Counted from the stretch's first letter, positions 1 through 7,203 are shown. The stretch is 10,183 nt of DNA from JANRKT01 sp033763355 (GCA_033763355.1 JANRKT010000232.1:1-10183); one strand, 5' to 3'. Program-made: numbers and translations. Notes: generated by a model from the sequence alone, not told the origin.

Positions 1-12
1 TTGCTGCACTTA

Positions 13-1116
13 TTACTGGCTGGTATCCTCTTCAATCCTCTCATCCTCAACGTTTGCCACCACGGCTGCTGAAAGTTTGCGTAACGGGTTTCGGTGGCTT
101 TCCTCATAACCCATTCGTTTACTGAGTATATCAAGGGCTACAAATACCGCTTCCCTGAATGACGATTCATCGGCTTTATTTTTACCGGCAATATCAAATG
201 CAGTTCCGTGGTCCGGCGAAGTGCGGATACCAGGAAGGCCCGCTGTATAATTCACTCCGTAACCTAAGGCCAGCGATTTAAAAGGTATCAGGCCCTGGTC
301 GTGGTACATGGCCAGCACGGCATCAAATTTTTCATACTGGCCACGTGCAAAGAAAGAATCGGCGCTGTACGGGCCAAAGGCCATGATATCATCCTGTTGT
401 TTTACATCTTTAATGGCCGGCCTGATGATCTCTTCTTCTTCTTTTCCAATCAGCCCTTCGTCTCCCGCATGGGGGTTAAGCCCAAGTACGGCAATTCGGG
501 GTTTATCAATTCCAAAATCTTTTTGAAGGCTGTTTTTAATGATGCGTATTTTACCTGATATGGCTTCACGGGTAATGTGCTTTGCCACTTCGCCTACGGG
601 TATGTGTTCGGTTACAAGGCCCACCCGCATATTTGATGCAGCCATCAGCATCACCACATCATTCACCCCGAAAGCCTGTTTAAGGTAAGGGGTGTGGCCG
701 GTAAAAGAAAATTCAGGCGACTGTATGTTTTTTTTATGTATAGGGGATGTGACGAGCGCATGAATTTTATTTTCTTTCAATGCCTGTACAGCAGCGGTTA
801 ACGATTTAATGGCGTATTTACCGCCGGTATCATTCAACTGGCCGGGGGTAATGGTTACTTCTTCTTCCCAGCAATTAAAAATATTTACCTGTTTGGGCGT
901 TACCCTCGATGCATCTTTGGTGCTCTGGAAATTGAAGTTGATCTCAGGTATGGATTTCCTGTAAAAATTTACCACTTTGTTGGATGCAAATATCACAGGG
1001 GTGCAGAATTCAAGCAAACGGTGATCTGAAAAAGTTTTCAGCACCAGCTCAATACCAATGCCGTTCAGGTCGCCGGTGGTTATGCCAATTACAGGTTTGG
1101 CCTGGGGATTATTCAT
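13..1116 (-). CDS. pdxA: 4-hydroxythreonine-4-phosphate dehydrogenase PdxA
   Basis: Cytoplasmic enzyme of the DXP-dependent vitamin B6 pathway. It oxidises 4-phosphohydroxy-L-threonine with NAD(P), and the decarboxylated product goes to PdxJ to make pyridoxine 5'-phosphate. The 367-residue product (E. coli form about 329) has the family signatures in order: GITTGDLNGIG near 11-21, TSPIHKK at 123-129, FTGHTPYL at 138-145, TEHIPVG at 169-175, LNPHAGDEG at 213-221 and MYHDQGLIPFK at 270-280. H171, H216 and H272 match the three metal-binding histidines of the E. coli enzyme. The extra length lies mostly in an acidic C-terminal tail and an insert around 50-95. The ATG at 1116 directly precedes the conserved N-terminal strand. 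The gene is divergent from rsmA across about 100 bases. The family call is very secure; only substrate breadth (PdxA2-type homologues exist) is open. Confidence 0.97.
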   Translation of the reverse strand: MNNPQAKPVIGITTGDLNGIGIELVLKTFSDHRLLEFCTPVIFASNKVVNFYRKSIPEINFNFQSTKDASRVTPKQVNIFNCWEEEVTITPGQLNDTGGKYAIKSLTAAVQALKENKIHALVTSPIHKKNIQSPEFSFTGHTPYLKQAFGVNDVVMLMAASNMRVGLVTEHIPVGEVAKHITREAISGKIRIIKNSLQKDFGIDKPRIAVLGLNPHAGDEGLIGKEEEEIIRPAIKDVKQQDDIMAFGPYSADSFFARGQYEKFDAVLAMYHDQGLIPFKSLALGYGVNYTAGLPGIRTSPDHGTAFDIAGKNKADESSFREAVFVALDILSKRMGYEESHRNPLRKLSAAVVANVEDERIEEDTSQ

Positions 1117-1139
1117 TTGTTATTTATAATTTAAGCGGG

Positions 1140-1147
1140 TAAAGGTA
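1140..1147 (-). promoter_or_regulatory. Candidate -7 promoter box for pdxA
   Basis: On the minus strand this reads TACCTTTA, matching seven of eight positions of the Bacteroidota -7 consensus TAnnTTTG. It lies about 23 bases upstream of the pdxA ATG, which would give a short leader. No clear TTG-type -33 element is visible, so the call rests on the box and its position in the divergent gap. Confidence 0.35.
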
Positions 1148-1195
1148 CTGTAAAATGTATTGAGTTGGCTAAAGCGGGTTTTGTAATGATAGCTT

Positions 1196-1203
1196 TACTT
1201 TTA
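1196..1203 (+). promoter_or_regulatory. Candidate -7 promoter box for rsmA
   Basis: TACTTTTA matches seven of eight positions of TAnnTTTG and ends 17 bases before the rsmA ATG. A TTTTG at 1179-1183 lies upstream, but its spacing (12 bases) is shorter than usual for a -33 element. With the minus-strand box at 1140-1147 it would make this gap a divergent promoter region. Confidence 0.35.
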
Positions 1204-1220
1204 CATATCCTTATAATTAA

Positions 1221-1973
1221 ATGTACACTTTAAAAAAATCGCTTGGCCAGCATTTCCTGAAAGATGAAAACATCTGCAGGAAGATTGTTGCTGTGGTGCA
1301 GGAAAAGCCATTTGAAAGATTGCTTGAGATAGGCCCGGGAGGCGGTGCGCTGACTAAATATCTTTTACAAATACCAGGTATTGGGTTTAAAGCGGTGGAG
1401 CTTGACAATGAGAAAGTAGATTATCTCCTGCAAACCTATCCCCATTTGGCAGGGAAGGTCATCAATGACAGTTTTCTTAAAATAGAAAAACCGTTTGATA
1501 AAAATTTTACAGTTGTTGGCAACTTTCCCTATAATATTTCATCGCAAATACTTTTTAAAATACTGGAATGGACGGATGCTGTTGATTGTGTAACGGGCAT
1601 GTTTCAGAAAGAAGTGGCTGTGCGTATAGCTGCAAAAGAAGGAAACAAAGATTATGGCATACTGAGCGTATTGATACAGGCTTATTTTAAGGTGGAGTAT
1701 TTATTTGAAGTACATGAAAATTGTTTTGTTCCCCCACCCAAAGTAAAAAGCGCAGTAATCAGGTTAACCAATACACACAATCCTTACAACATCAATGATC
1801 AGAGAAAGCTTTTCCTGCTTGTTAAAACCGCTTTTGGCCAGCGGCGCAAACAATTGCGTAACCCGCTTAAAAAATGCTTTGCACCGGAATTTCTGAAAGA
1901 TGATATTTTTACCCGCCGTGCAGAAGATTTAACAGTGCGAGATTATGTTGACCTGATGAAACAAATGATATGA
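1221..1973 (+). CDS. rsmA: 16S rRNA (adenine1518-N6/adenine1519-N6)-dimethyltransferase RsmA (KsgA)
   Basis: Universal late-stage small-subunit biogenesis enzyme that uses S-adenosylmethionine to dimethylate two adjacent adenines in the helix 45 loop of 16S rRNA. Loss typically gives kasugamycin resistance. The 250-residue product shows the family N-terminus KKSLGQHFLKD (5-15), the SAM-binding motif I EIGPGGGALT (36-45), an acidic ribose-binding position VELD (59-62), and the catalytic motif NFPYNIS at 101-107, where most proteobacterial forms have NLPY. The C-terminal half carries the PPPKVKSAVIRL signature. The length is normal for Bacteroidota. Its stop codon overlaps the next start as ATGA, indicating translational coupling to the dehydrogenase. 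The AT-rich bases before the ATG hold no Shine-Dalgarno motif, as is usual in this phylum. Confidence 0.97.
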   Translation: MYTLKKSLGQHFLKDENICRKIVAVVQEKPFERLLEIGPGGGALTKYLLQIPGIGFKAVELDNEKVDYLLQTYPHLAGKVINDSFLKIEKPFDKNFTVVGNFPYNISSQILFKILEWTDAVDCVTGMFQKEVAVRIAAKEGNKDYGILSVLIQAYFKVEYLFEVHENCFVPPPKVKSAVIRLTNTHNPYNINDQRKLFLLVKTAFGQRRKQLRNPLKKCFAPEFLKDDIFTRRAEDLTVRDYVDLMKQMI

Positions 1974-2896
1974 AACTTAAAGTTCTGGTTACCGCAAAAG
2001 CGCATAAACACCTTATTACATCCCTGCAGAACAGCGGGTATGAAGTGTGGTATGAACCGGCCATTACTTATGATGAAGTAAAAGAAAAAATCCCGTCCTG
2101 TACGGGTATTGTGGTTACTACAAGGGTTAAAATTGACAAGGCAATGCTTGATGAAGCAGTACAATTAAAATGGATAGGGAGGCTTGGCAGCGGCATGGAA
2201 CTGATTGATACCGCTTATGCAGAAAGCAAGGGGATAAAATGTGTAAGCAGCCCGGAAGGTAACCGCAATGCAGTTGCTGAACATGCGCTGGGCATGTTGC
2301 TTTCATTGATGAATAAGTTTTGTTCATCTCAGGACGAAATAAAGGAAGGCAAATGGATACGCGATGCAAACCGCGGAAATGAACTCAGCGGCAAAACTGT
2401 CGGGATTATCGGTTTCGGCAATACCGGCAGCGCTTTTGCAAAACTTCTTTCTTCATTTAATGTTACCATACTGGCTTACGATAAATATAAATTCGGGTTT
2501 GCAAAAAACAACATTCATGAAGCCGGCCTGGAACAACTGCAGCGATACAGTGAGGTAATCAGTTTGCATGTTCCTTTAACTGATGATACTTTTCACCTGG
2601 TGAATGATGATTTTCTCAATGCATTGCAGAAAAAACCATGGTTGCTGAATACATCACGTGGTAAGGTACACGATACGGCAGCTGTAATAAAAGCATTACA
2701 AAACCATAAAATTGCAGGCGTGGGGCTGGACGTGCTGGAAAATGAAAAGTTAGAAACACATGCCCCTGAAGAAAAACAGCAGTTAAACTGGCTGCTCAGT
2801 CAGCCCAATGTGCTCATTACGCCACATGTTGCCGGTTACAGCCACGAAGCATTTTATTTAATGTCAAAAGTGCTGCTGGATAAGCTGGAAATCTGA
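1970..2896 (+). CDS. D-isomer-specific 2-hydroxyacid dehydrogenase (SerA-like, no ACT domain)
   Basis: NAD-dependent oxidoreductase of the family that includes 3-phosphoglycerate dehydrogenase (SerA) and erythronate-4-phosphate dehydrogenase (PdxB). In the 308 residues the substrate domain (about 1-95 and 285-308) flanks a Rossmann domain. Visible motifs are GxGxxG at G148-G150-G153 with acidic D171 after the second strand (NAD rather than NADP preference), R230 in NTSRG, E259 in GLDVLENE and H286 in TPHVAGY, so the catalytic Arg-Glu-His set is intact. There is no C-terminal ACT or PdxB dimerisation domain, so allosteric serine feedback is not expected. The start overlaps the rsmA stop by four bases. 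The nearby pdxA makes a role in supplying hydroxyacid phosphate precursors conceivable, but the true substrate cannot be read from sequence. Confidence 0.9.
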   Translation: MKLKVLVTAKAHKHLITSLQNSGYEVWYEPAITYDEVKEKIPSCTGIVVTTRVKIDKAMLDEAVQLKWIGRLGSGMELIDTAYAESKGIKCVSSPEGNRNAVAEHALGMLLSLMNKFCSSQDEIKEGKWIRDANRGNELSGKTVGIIGFGNTGSAFAKLLSSFNVTILAYDKYKFGFAKNNIHEAGLEQLQRYSEVISLHVPLTDDTFHLVNDDFLNALQKKPWLLNTSRGKVHDTAAVIKALQNHKIAGVGLDVLENEKLETHAPEEKQQLNWLLSQPNVLITPHVAGYSHEAFYLMSKVLLDKLEI

Positions 2897-2905
2897 AAGA
2901 TTCTT

Positions 2906-2913
2906 TACTTTTG
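2906..2913 (+). promoter_or_regulatory. Candidate -7 promoter box for the greA leader
   Basis: TACTTTTG is a full match to the Bacteroidota -7 consensus TAnnTTTG, ten bases after the dehydrogenase stop codon. Transcription would start near 2919-2921, only about ten bases before the terminator hairpin at 2929-2955. No good TTG-type -33 element is seen upstream, so the strength is uncertain. Confidence 0.45.
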
Positions 2914-2928
2914 CAGCAGTACATGATG

Positions 2929-2965
2929 CAACGCTTCAGATTACCTGAGGCGTTGTTATTTTTTT
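2929..2965 (+). terminator. Strong intrinsic terminator ahead of greA
   Basis: An 11-bp stem pairs 2929-2939 (CAACGCTTCAG) with 2945-2955 (CTGAGGCGTTG). It has one G-U wobble and a five-base loop (2940-2944), and is followed at once by a T-rich run TTATTTTTTTC. It would end the rsmA-dehydrogenase transcript. It also lies between the promoter-like box at 2906-2913 and the greA ATG, with only about 25 bases left before the start codon, so any transcript from that box must read through it to reach greA. Confidence 0.85.
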
Positions 2966-2990
2966 CTTTTATAACACCAAAAGATTTTTT

Positions 2991-3464
2991 ATGGCTGATT
3001 TGATGTATGTAACCCAGGAAACTTTTGAACAGATGAGGGCTGAGTTGCAACGCATGAAAACAGTTGACCGCCCCGCCGCATCACGAGCCATTGCTGAAGC
3101 ACGTGAAAAAGGCGATTTGAAAGAAAATGCCGAATACGATTCTGCAAAAGAAGCGCAGGGCCTGCTGGAAGCAAAGATTGCTAAACTGGAAGGCGATATT
3201 GCCAATGCAAGGATACTGGATACCGACAATATTGATACCAGCAAAGTATCTATTTTAACCAAAGTAACCATTACCAATCTTGCCACTAAAAAATCCATCA
3301 CCTACCAGCTGGTTTCAGAAAAAGAAGCTGACCTGAAATTGGGAAAGATTTCTGTTACATCTCCTATCGGTAAAGGGCTATTGGGTAAAAAACCAGGTGA
3401 TGTTGCAGAAGTGCAGGCGCCCAATGGGTTGATTAAATTCAGGATTGAAAATATCACTGCATAA
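2991..3464 (+). CDS. greA: Transcription elongation factor GreA
   Basis: Secondary-channel factor of RNA polymerase that stimulates cleavage of backtracked transcripts and so rescues stalled complexes. At 157 residues it has the standard length. Residues 1-75 form the N-terminal antiparallel coiled coil, with the tip motif GDLKENAEYDSAKEA (41-55). The acidic tip residues D42 and E45 correspond to E. coli D41 and E44, which coordinate the catalytic Mg. Residues 80-157 form the FKBP-like domain, including SPIGKGLLGKKPGD. M1 at 2991 fits; M5 at 3003 is a possible alternative. The 3' end (from about 3301) is repeated at 7204-7368, so the functional gene may itself be a recombinant. It is preceded by one terminator and followed by another, making it a single-gene unit. 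Confidence 0.97.
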   Translation: MADLMYVTQETFEQMRAELQRMKTVDRPAASRAIAEAREKGDLKENAEYDSAKEAQGLLEAKIAKLEGDIANARILDTDNIDTSKVSILTKVTITNLATKKSITYQLVSEKEADLKLGKISVTSPIGKGLLGKKPGDVAEVQAPNGLIKFRIENITA

Positions 3465-3494
3465 ATTAGAAACAAGAAATAGGAATTGATAAAT

Positions 3495-3522
3495 AAAGTC
3501 CTGTCACCGGTGGGACTTTTTT
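3495..3522 (+). terminator. Intrinsic terminator of greA
   Basis: A stem pairs 3495-3501 (AAAGTCC) with 3513-3519 (GGACTTT), with an 11-base loop containing the palindrome CACCGGTG and a T-run at 3517-3522. It lies 31 bases after the greA stop. The same stem recurs at 7415-7437 in copy B with a changed loop of equal length, which supports a functional hairpin. Confidence 0.8.
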
Positions 3523-3575
3523 GATTTTATATTGATTGTAAATGTTTTCACTTAGCGTTAATGTGGATATTAAAG

Positions 3576-3600
3576 TTTGGTTTGTTCTTTTATAGTTTGT
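3576..3600 (+). promoter_or_regulatory. Conserved promoter-like segment upstream of lipoprotein A
   Basis: TTTGG is followed about ten bases later by TATAGTTTG, a near match to TAnnTTTG that is one base short between TA and TTTG. The arrangement recurs at 7494-7517 in copy B within an otherwise changed leader, and lies about 65 bases before the ATG in both copies. The element spacing is shorter than the phylum norm, so the call is tentative. Confidence 0.3.
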
Positions 3601-3665
3601 AATTTACTAGTACTTCTTTTAGAAAGACATCACATACAAAAGGCAATAGTACCCCGCAAAACATT

Positions 3666-4667
3666 ATGAGAAAGCTAACTATCATACTTTTGCTTGCTTT
3701 TCTTGGCAACACAAGTATATATTCCTGCAAAAAACCCAAGAAATCCCAACCGCCACAACCACCAGGCTGGAAAGAAGTTAATCTCAATTACAATAGCCCA
3801 TTAACAAAAGTAAAAATATTAGGAAACGACACTTTTTACATTTTAAGTTATTTAGATATTGTAAATGATTTTACTAAAACAGTAATTTTTTATTCCTATG
3901 ATAAAGGAAATACATGGCAGTCCGCCAGATTTCCCAGGCCATCTGAAGGAGGATTACGAAATATTTTCCCTGTTACCAAAATTAAAATGTACGGCGCTAC
4001 TTCCGGATTTTATAAATCCGAAAATTCCCTCACTAATTGGAAAATGCTAGATTCGTTGCAGGGAGCGGGTCTTGGAGGCACTGTTAATGATGGATTTTTT
4101 TTTAATGAACAGTCAGGGATCATTATAAAACCTGTTACCGTTTTAAAAACTACTGATGGAGGCATTTCTTTCCAACCTAAATTTACATCCCCTATTGCCG
4201 GATATTTTAGGAAAATTACCTTTCCTTCCAATACAATCGGTTATATAGCCGCAGGTGAAACTCATGACAATATAAATGTTGGTTTTCTTAGTAAGACGAC
4301 AAATGCAGGCGAAACATGGAATGTTATAAAAAGTGATGTAGGTGATATAACCTCTGTTTTTTTTGCGAACATTGATAGCGGGTATATTTTTAACAGTAAA
4401 AGACAGATGTACAAAACAAATGACGGAGGCATATCATGGCAACTCGTTTCTTCAAATTGTCCGGTTTCCCCTGATTTAGTTTATTTTTTGGATATCAACT
4501 ATGGATATATGGCTTCGGGGGAATTGTTGTATAAAACTAAGGATGGCGGATTAAATTGGCATAAAGAATTCGAAACAGGAGGAGGTAATATTGGTGATAT
4601 TGGTTTCACAAAAGACGGGGTTGGTGTAGTTGTTACGAATAATGGTAAACTTATGGTCAGAAAATAA
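3666..4667 (+). CDS. Asp-box (YCF48/BNR-like) repeat lipoprotein, copy A
   Basis: Predicted outer-membrane-associated lipoprotein of 333 residues with unknown specific function. A signal peptide (1-20) ends in a lipobox-like SIYSC with C21 as the lipidated residue. A basic, proline-rich linker (22-34, KKPKKSQPPQPPG) follows. The rest looks like a beta-propeller with recurring Asp-box motifs: SYDKGNTW 77-84, TTDGGISF 162-169, TTNAGETW 211-218, TNDGGISW 251-258 and TKDGGLNW 291-298, the last three at 40-residue steps. Such repeats occur in sialidase/sortilin-type propellers and YCF48 assembly factors; no glycosidase active site is recognisable. The charged linker lacks the acidic surface-export signal known in some Bacteroidota lipoproteins. 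The M4 peptidase starts 14 bases downstream, so the two are probably co-transcribed. A diverged paralogue is at 7585-8568. Confidence 0.85.
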   Translation: MRKLTIILLLAFLGNTSIYSCKKPKKSQPPQPPGWKEVNLNYNSPLTKVKILGNDTFYILSYLDIVNDFTKTVIFYSYDKGNTWQSARFPRPSEGGLRNIFPVTKIKMYGATSGFYKSENSLTNWKMLDSLQGAGLGGTVNDGFFFNEQSGIIIKPVTVLKTTDGGISFQPKFTSPIAGYFRKITFPSNTIGYIAAGETHDNINVGFLSKTTNAGETWNVIKSDVGDITSVFFANIDSGYIFNSKRQMYKTNDGGISWQLVSSNCPVSPDLVYFLDINYGYMASGELLYKTKDGGLNWHKEFETGGGNIGDIGFTKDGVGVVVTNNGKLMVRK

Positions 4668-4681
4668 TTTCAGGAATTTAA

Positions 4682-7201
4682 ATGTATATACTTATGAACA
4701 AACACTTACGGCTTTTGCCAATAATTTTATTTCTCTTATCATTTTTTAATGTTAAGTCTCAGGTACTTGTTGATACACTCATGAGTAATGATGGTAGGCT
4801 TCGTTTTGCAAAATTTAATACAGAAATTGGTGCAGTTAAAACTGTTAATGCTCATCATATGCTAAGGACCGTTTTGGGTTTGAATAGCAATGATGAACTT
4901 CGACTTGTAAAATCTGTGATAGACGAATTGGGTTTTCAACATGATTTGTATCAGCAGTTTTATGCTAATGTTAAAGTTGATAAGCACACTTTTGCTGTAC
5001 ACTCAAGAAATGGGATTATTGAAACCATTAATGGTGATTTTGGGATAATACAGGCTAGTGTTGATAAAGGGATCGGCGAAATCTCGGCATTGCAAAGTGC
5101 AATTAGATATTGTAAGGCGAATAAATATAGGTGGGAAATTAAAGAAGCTGAGTTATTTTTAAAAACAGTAACAAAAAATCAAGATACAAGCTTTTATCCA
5201 AAAGCGGAGATGGTATTCTTTTATGACAAATTAAATTCGGGCTATAGGTTTTCTTATAAATTCACAATTGCAGCTGCTGATCCCTTTTTTGTAAAAGAAA
5301 TTTATGTAGATGCTTTTACTGGTGAAATTATTAATGAAAACTTATTGACACATTTAAGTAATTCACCGGGTACAGCCCAAACAAGATATAGTGGCAGCCA
5401 AAATTTAATTACTGATTCTTATGCAGGAGGTTACAGGTTGATAGAAAATAGGAATGGTGTAAGTATTGAAACTAAAAATGCACGAAATGTGACGTTTGTT
5501 CTTGATGCAGTTGATTTTACAGATAATGACAACAATTGGACTGCAGCCGAGCACGATAATGCTAATTTTGATAATGCTGCACTTGATGTTCACTGGGCGG
5601 CGGAAAAGATTTATGACTATTTTTTAAATGTGCATAGTAGAAATAGTATTGATAGATTTGGCATGCCTATTAAGAGTTTTGTACATTATGATTTTGGTGG
5701 TTGTAGCCAAAATAATAATGATAATGCTCAGTGGGATCCAGGTTTTAAAATAATGCTTTTTGCTGATGGGTGTGCAAATTTTAAACCTATAGCTGCGTTA
5801 GATGTAGTGGGACATGAAATTAGTCACGGAATTAATGATTATCCTATTATGAGCCAGCCTTTGCTGGGAAATGGCGAAGCTGGTGCTATAGGGGAAGGGC
5901 TTGCAGATATTTATGGGGCCACAATAGAGCAGTATTCTGTCACAGGCAAGCAGACATGGTTGATGGGAGAAGACATTATTAAGGCACCGAATAAAGTTGC
6001 AGCAAGGAATATGCAAAATCCAAATGACCCTAATGTCGTGCAACCGGGGGCAGACACTTATGGAGGTAATCTTTGGATTAATCCAGCTTCTTCTTTTGAT
6101 TACGGGGGAGTACATTATAATTGTGGAGTTCTGAATTTTTGGTATTACCTGTTGGTACAAGGAGGAAGTGGCGTAAACGATATAGCAAATTCATACCACG
6201 TCAATGGTATTGGAATAGATAAAGCAATAAGGATTGTTTATAGAATGGAACAATATTATTTACTTTATAACTCCACTTTTGCAGATGCTAGAGCGGCTTC
6301 ATTAACAGCATCGACAGAATTATTTGGGCAATACTCTTGTGAAACGCAATCCGTGACTAATGCCTGGTATGCGGTAGGGGTTGGGGCAGCTTATTCAGCG
6401 TCCAACCCACCCCAAATAAATGGAGATTTTACAAACTGGTGTACCGGTATTAATAGGGTTTATTCAACTTGCGTAGTGCCGGGGGCCACTTATAACTGGG
6501 GCGTAACAAGTAATATGTCTATTGTAAGCGGCCAGGGGACGAGTCAGGTTACAATTGCGCCGCAAAGTTTAGGGTATGCTACAGTTTCGTTAACGGTTAC
6601 AAACAGTGGTGTTTCGGCAAGCAATTCGGCAACACTGGAAATTTTTCCGTCAACTATTTCGGGTACAATACAACAGCCAGGCCAGCCTGATAAACCAATG
6701 TATTCCGCTAATGGGATTAAAACAGGGCCGGCAACAGTTGTGTTATCCTACCCGGGTAACGTAACATTTACCTGCACAAGAACTTCAGGCAGTGGTACAT
6801 GGTCTTTTAGTGGAAATGTGTTGTCTCTTAACTTAAGCAGTAACCAGAGCGCTACATTTAGCATGGGTACAACATCAACTTGTATAGTTTCTCAAAGCGT
6901 AACTTTTTATGTCAGCATGTATGGTTTCAGGGCATCCCCGAATCCTGCCAAAACCGTGCTTGATATAGAGGCCTTAAAAAATCAAAATTATGCAGGAAAT
7001 GATGTTATAGGGGAAAGTGATTTGGAATACACTGCAAGGTTATTCAACTTCAATACCGGCGCTTTGGTGAGACAGGTGAAAAATATTAAGGGTAACAGGA
7101 AGGTTCAAATGAATGTAGTCGGGCTTAACCCCGGGCAATACGTTTTAAGAATCAGTTATGGTAATAATAATACTGATGTAAGGCAAATACTTATCGAATA
7201 A
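4682..7201 (+). CDS. Secreted M4 (thermolysin-like) metallopeptidase with T9SS sorting domain
   Basis: Zinc endopeptidase made as a pre-pro-protein of 839 residues. A signal peptide covers 1-27 (start at 4682, or M5 at 4694, which gives a more compact one). An FTP/PepSY-type propeptide follows at roughly 40-220, and the M4 catalytic domain at about 230-570. Zinc ligands and catalytic residues are visible: H378-E379-I-S-H382 (HExxH), E405 in IGEGLADIYG as third ligand, and H478 in GVHYNCGVLN, matching thermolysin His231. The family usually has Asn-Glu at the third-ligand motif; here it is Gly404-Glu405. A PKD/Ig-like module with several cysteines (about 575-660) and a further beta-rich segment follow. 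The C-terminus (about 751-839) starts ASPNPAKTVLDIE and ends GLNPGQYVLRI...QILIE, a type A T9SS sorting domain, so it is exported through the outer membrane and released or surface-anchored. It follows lipoprotein A by 14 bases and abuts a greA remnant just after its stop. Confidence 0.95.
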   Translation: MYILMNKHLRLLPIILFLLSFFNVKSQVLVDTLMSNDGRLRFAKFNTEIGAVKTVNAHHMLRTVLGLNSNDELRLVKSVIDELGFQHDLYQQFYANVKVDKHTFAVHSRNGIIETINGDFGIIQASVDKGIGEISALQSAIRYCKANKYRWEIKEAELFLKTVTKNQDTSFYPKAEMVFFYDKLNSGYRFSYKFTIAAADPFFVKEIYVDAFTGEIINENLLTHLSNSPGTAQTRYSGSQNLITDSYAGGYRLIENRNGVSIETKNARNVTFVLDAVDFTDNDNNWTAAEHDNANFDNAALDVHWAAEKIYDYFLNVHSRNSIDRFGMPIKSFVHYDFGGCSQNNNDNAQWDPGFKIMLFADGCANFKPIAALDVVGHEISHGINDYPIMSQPLLGNGEAGAIGEGLADIYGATIEQYSVTGKQTWLMGEDIIKAPNKVAARNMQNPNDPNVVQPGADTYGGNLWINPASSFDYGGVHYNCGVLNFWYYLLVQGGSGVNDIANSYHVNGIGIDKAIRIVYRMEQYYLLYNSTFADARAASLTASTELFGQYSCETQSVTNAWYAVGVGAAYSASNPPQINGDFTNWCTGINRVYSTCVVPGATYNWGVTSNMSIVSGQGTSQVTIAPQSLGYATVSLTVTNSGVSASNSATLEIFPSTISGTIQQPGQPDKPMYSANGIKTGPATVVLSYPGNVTFTCTRTSGSGTWSFSGNVLSLNLSSNQSATFSMGTTSTCIVSQSVTFYVSMYGFRASPNPAKTVLDIEALKNQNYAGNDVIGESDLEYTARLFNFNTGALVRQVKNIKGNRKVQMNVVGLNPGQYVLRISYGNNNTDVRQILIE

Positions 7202-7203
7202 AA

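Larger units (their letters stand above)
3301..4667 (+). repeat. Direct repeat, copy A: greA 3' end, terminator, leader, lipoprotein gene
   Basis: This stretch matches 7204-8568 in the same orientation and order: greA tail, terminator, AT-rich leader and lipoprotein gene. Identity is uneven. Bases 3330-3376 equal 7234-7280 exactly (47 bases), and 3645-3721 equal 7564-7640 exactly (77 bases). The rest of the greA tail differs at about one base in seven, and the distal lipoprotein coding region is far more diverged. Homology at the left edge (3301-3329) is weak and gapped. Confidence 0.9.

Noticed and set aside
301..558. Open frames on the plus strand inside pdxA
   Set aside because: They lie antisense to a fully conserved enzyme and their translations have no recognisable features; they are by-products of its codon use.
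5798..6160. 120-codon minus-strand frame inside the M4 gene
   Set aside because: It is exactly antisense to the catalytic core with its HExxH motif; the composition is that of a reverse-complement shadow.
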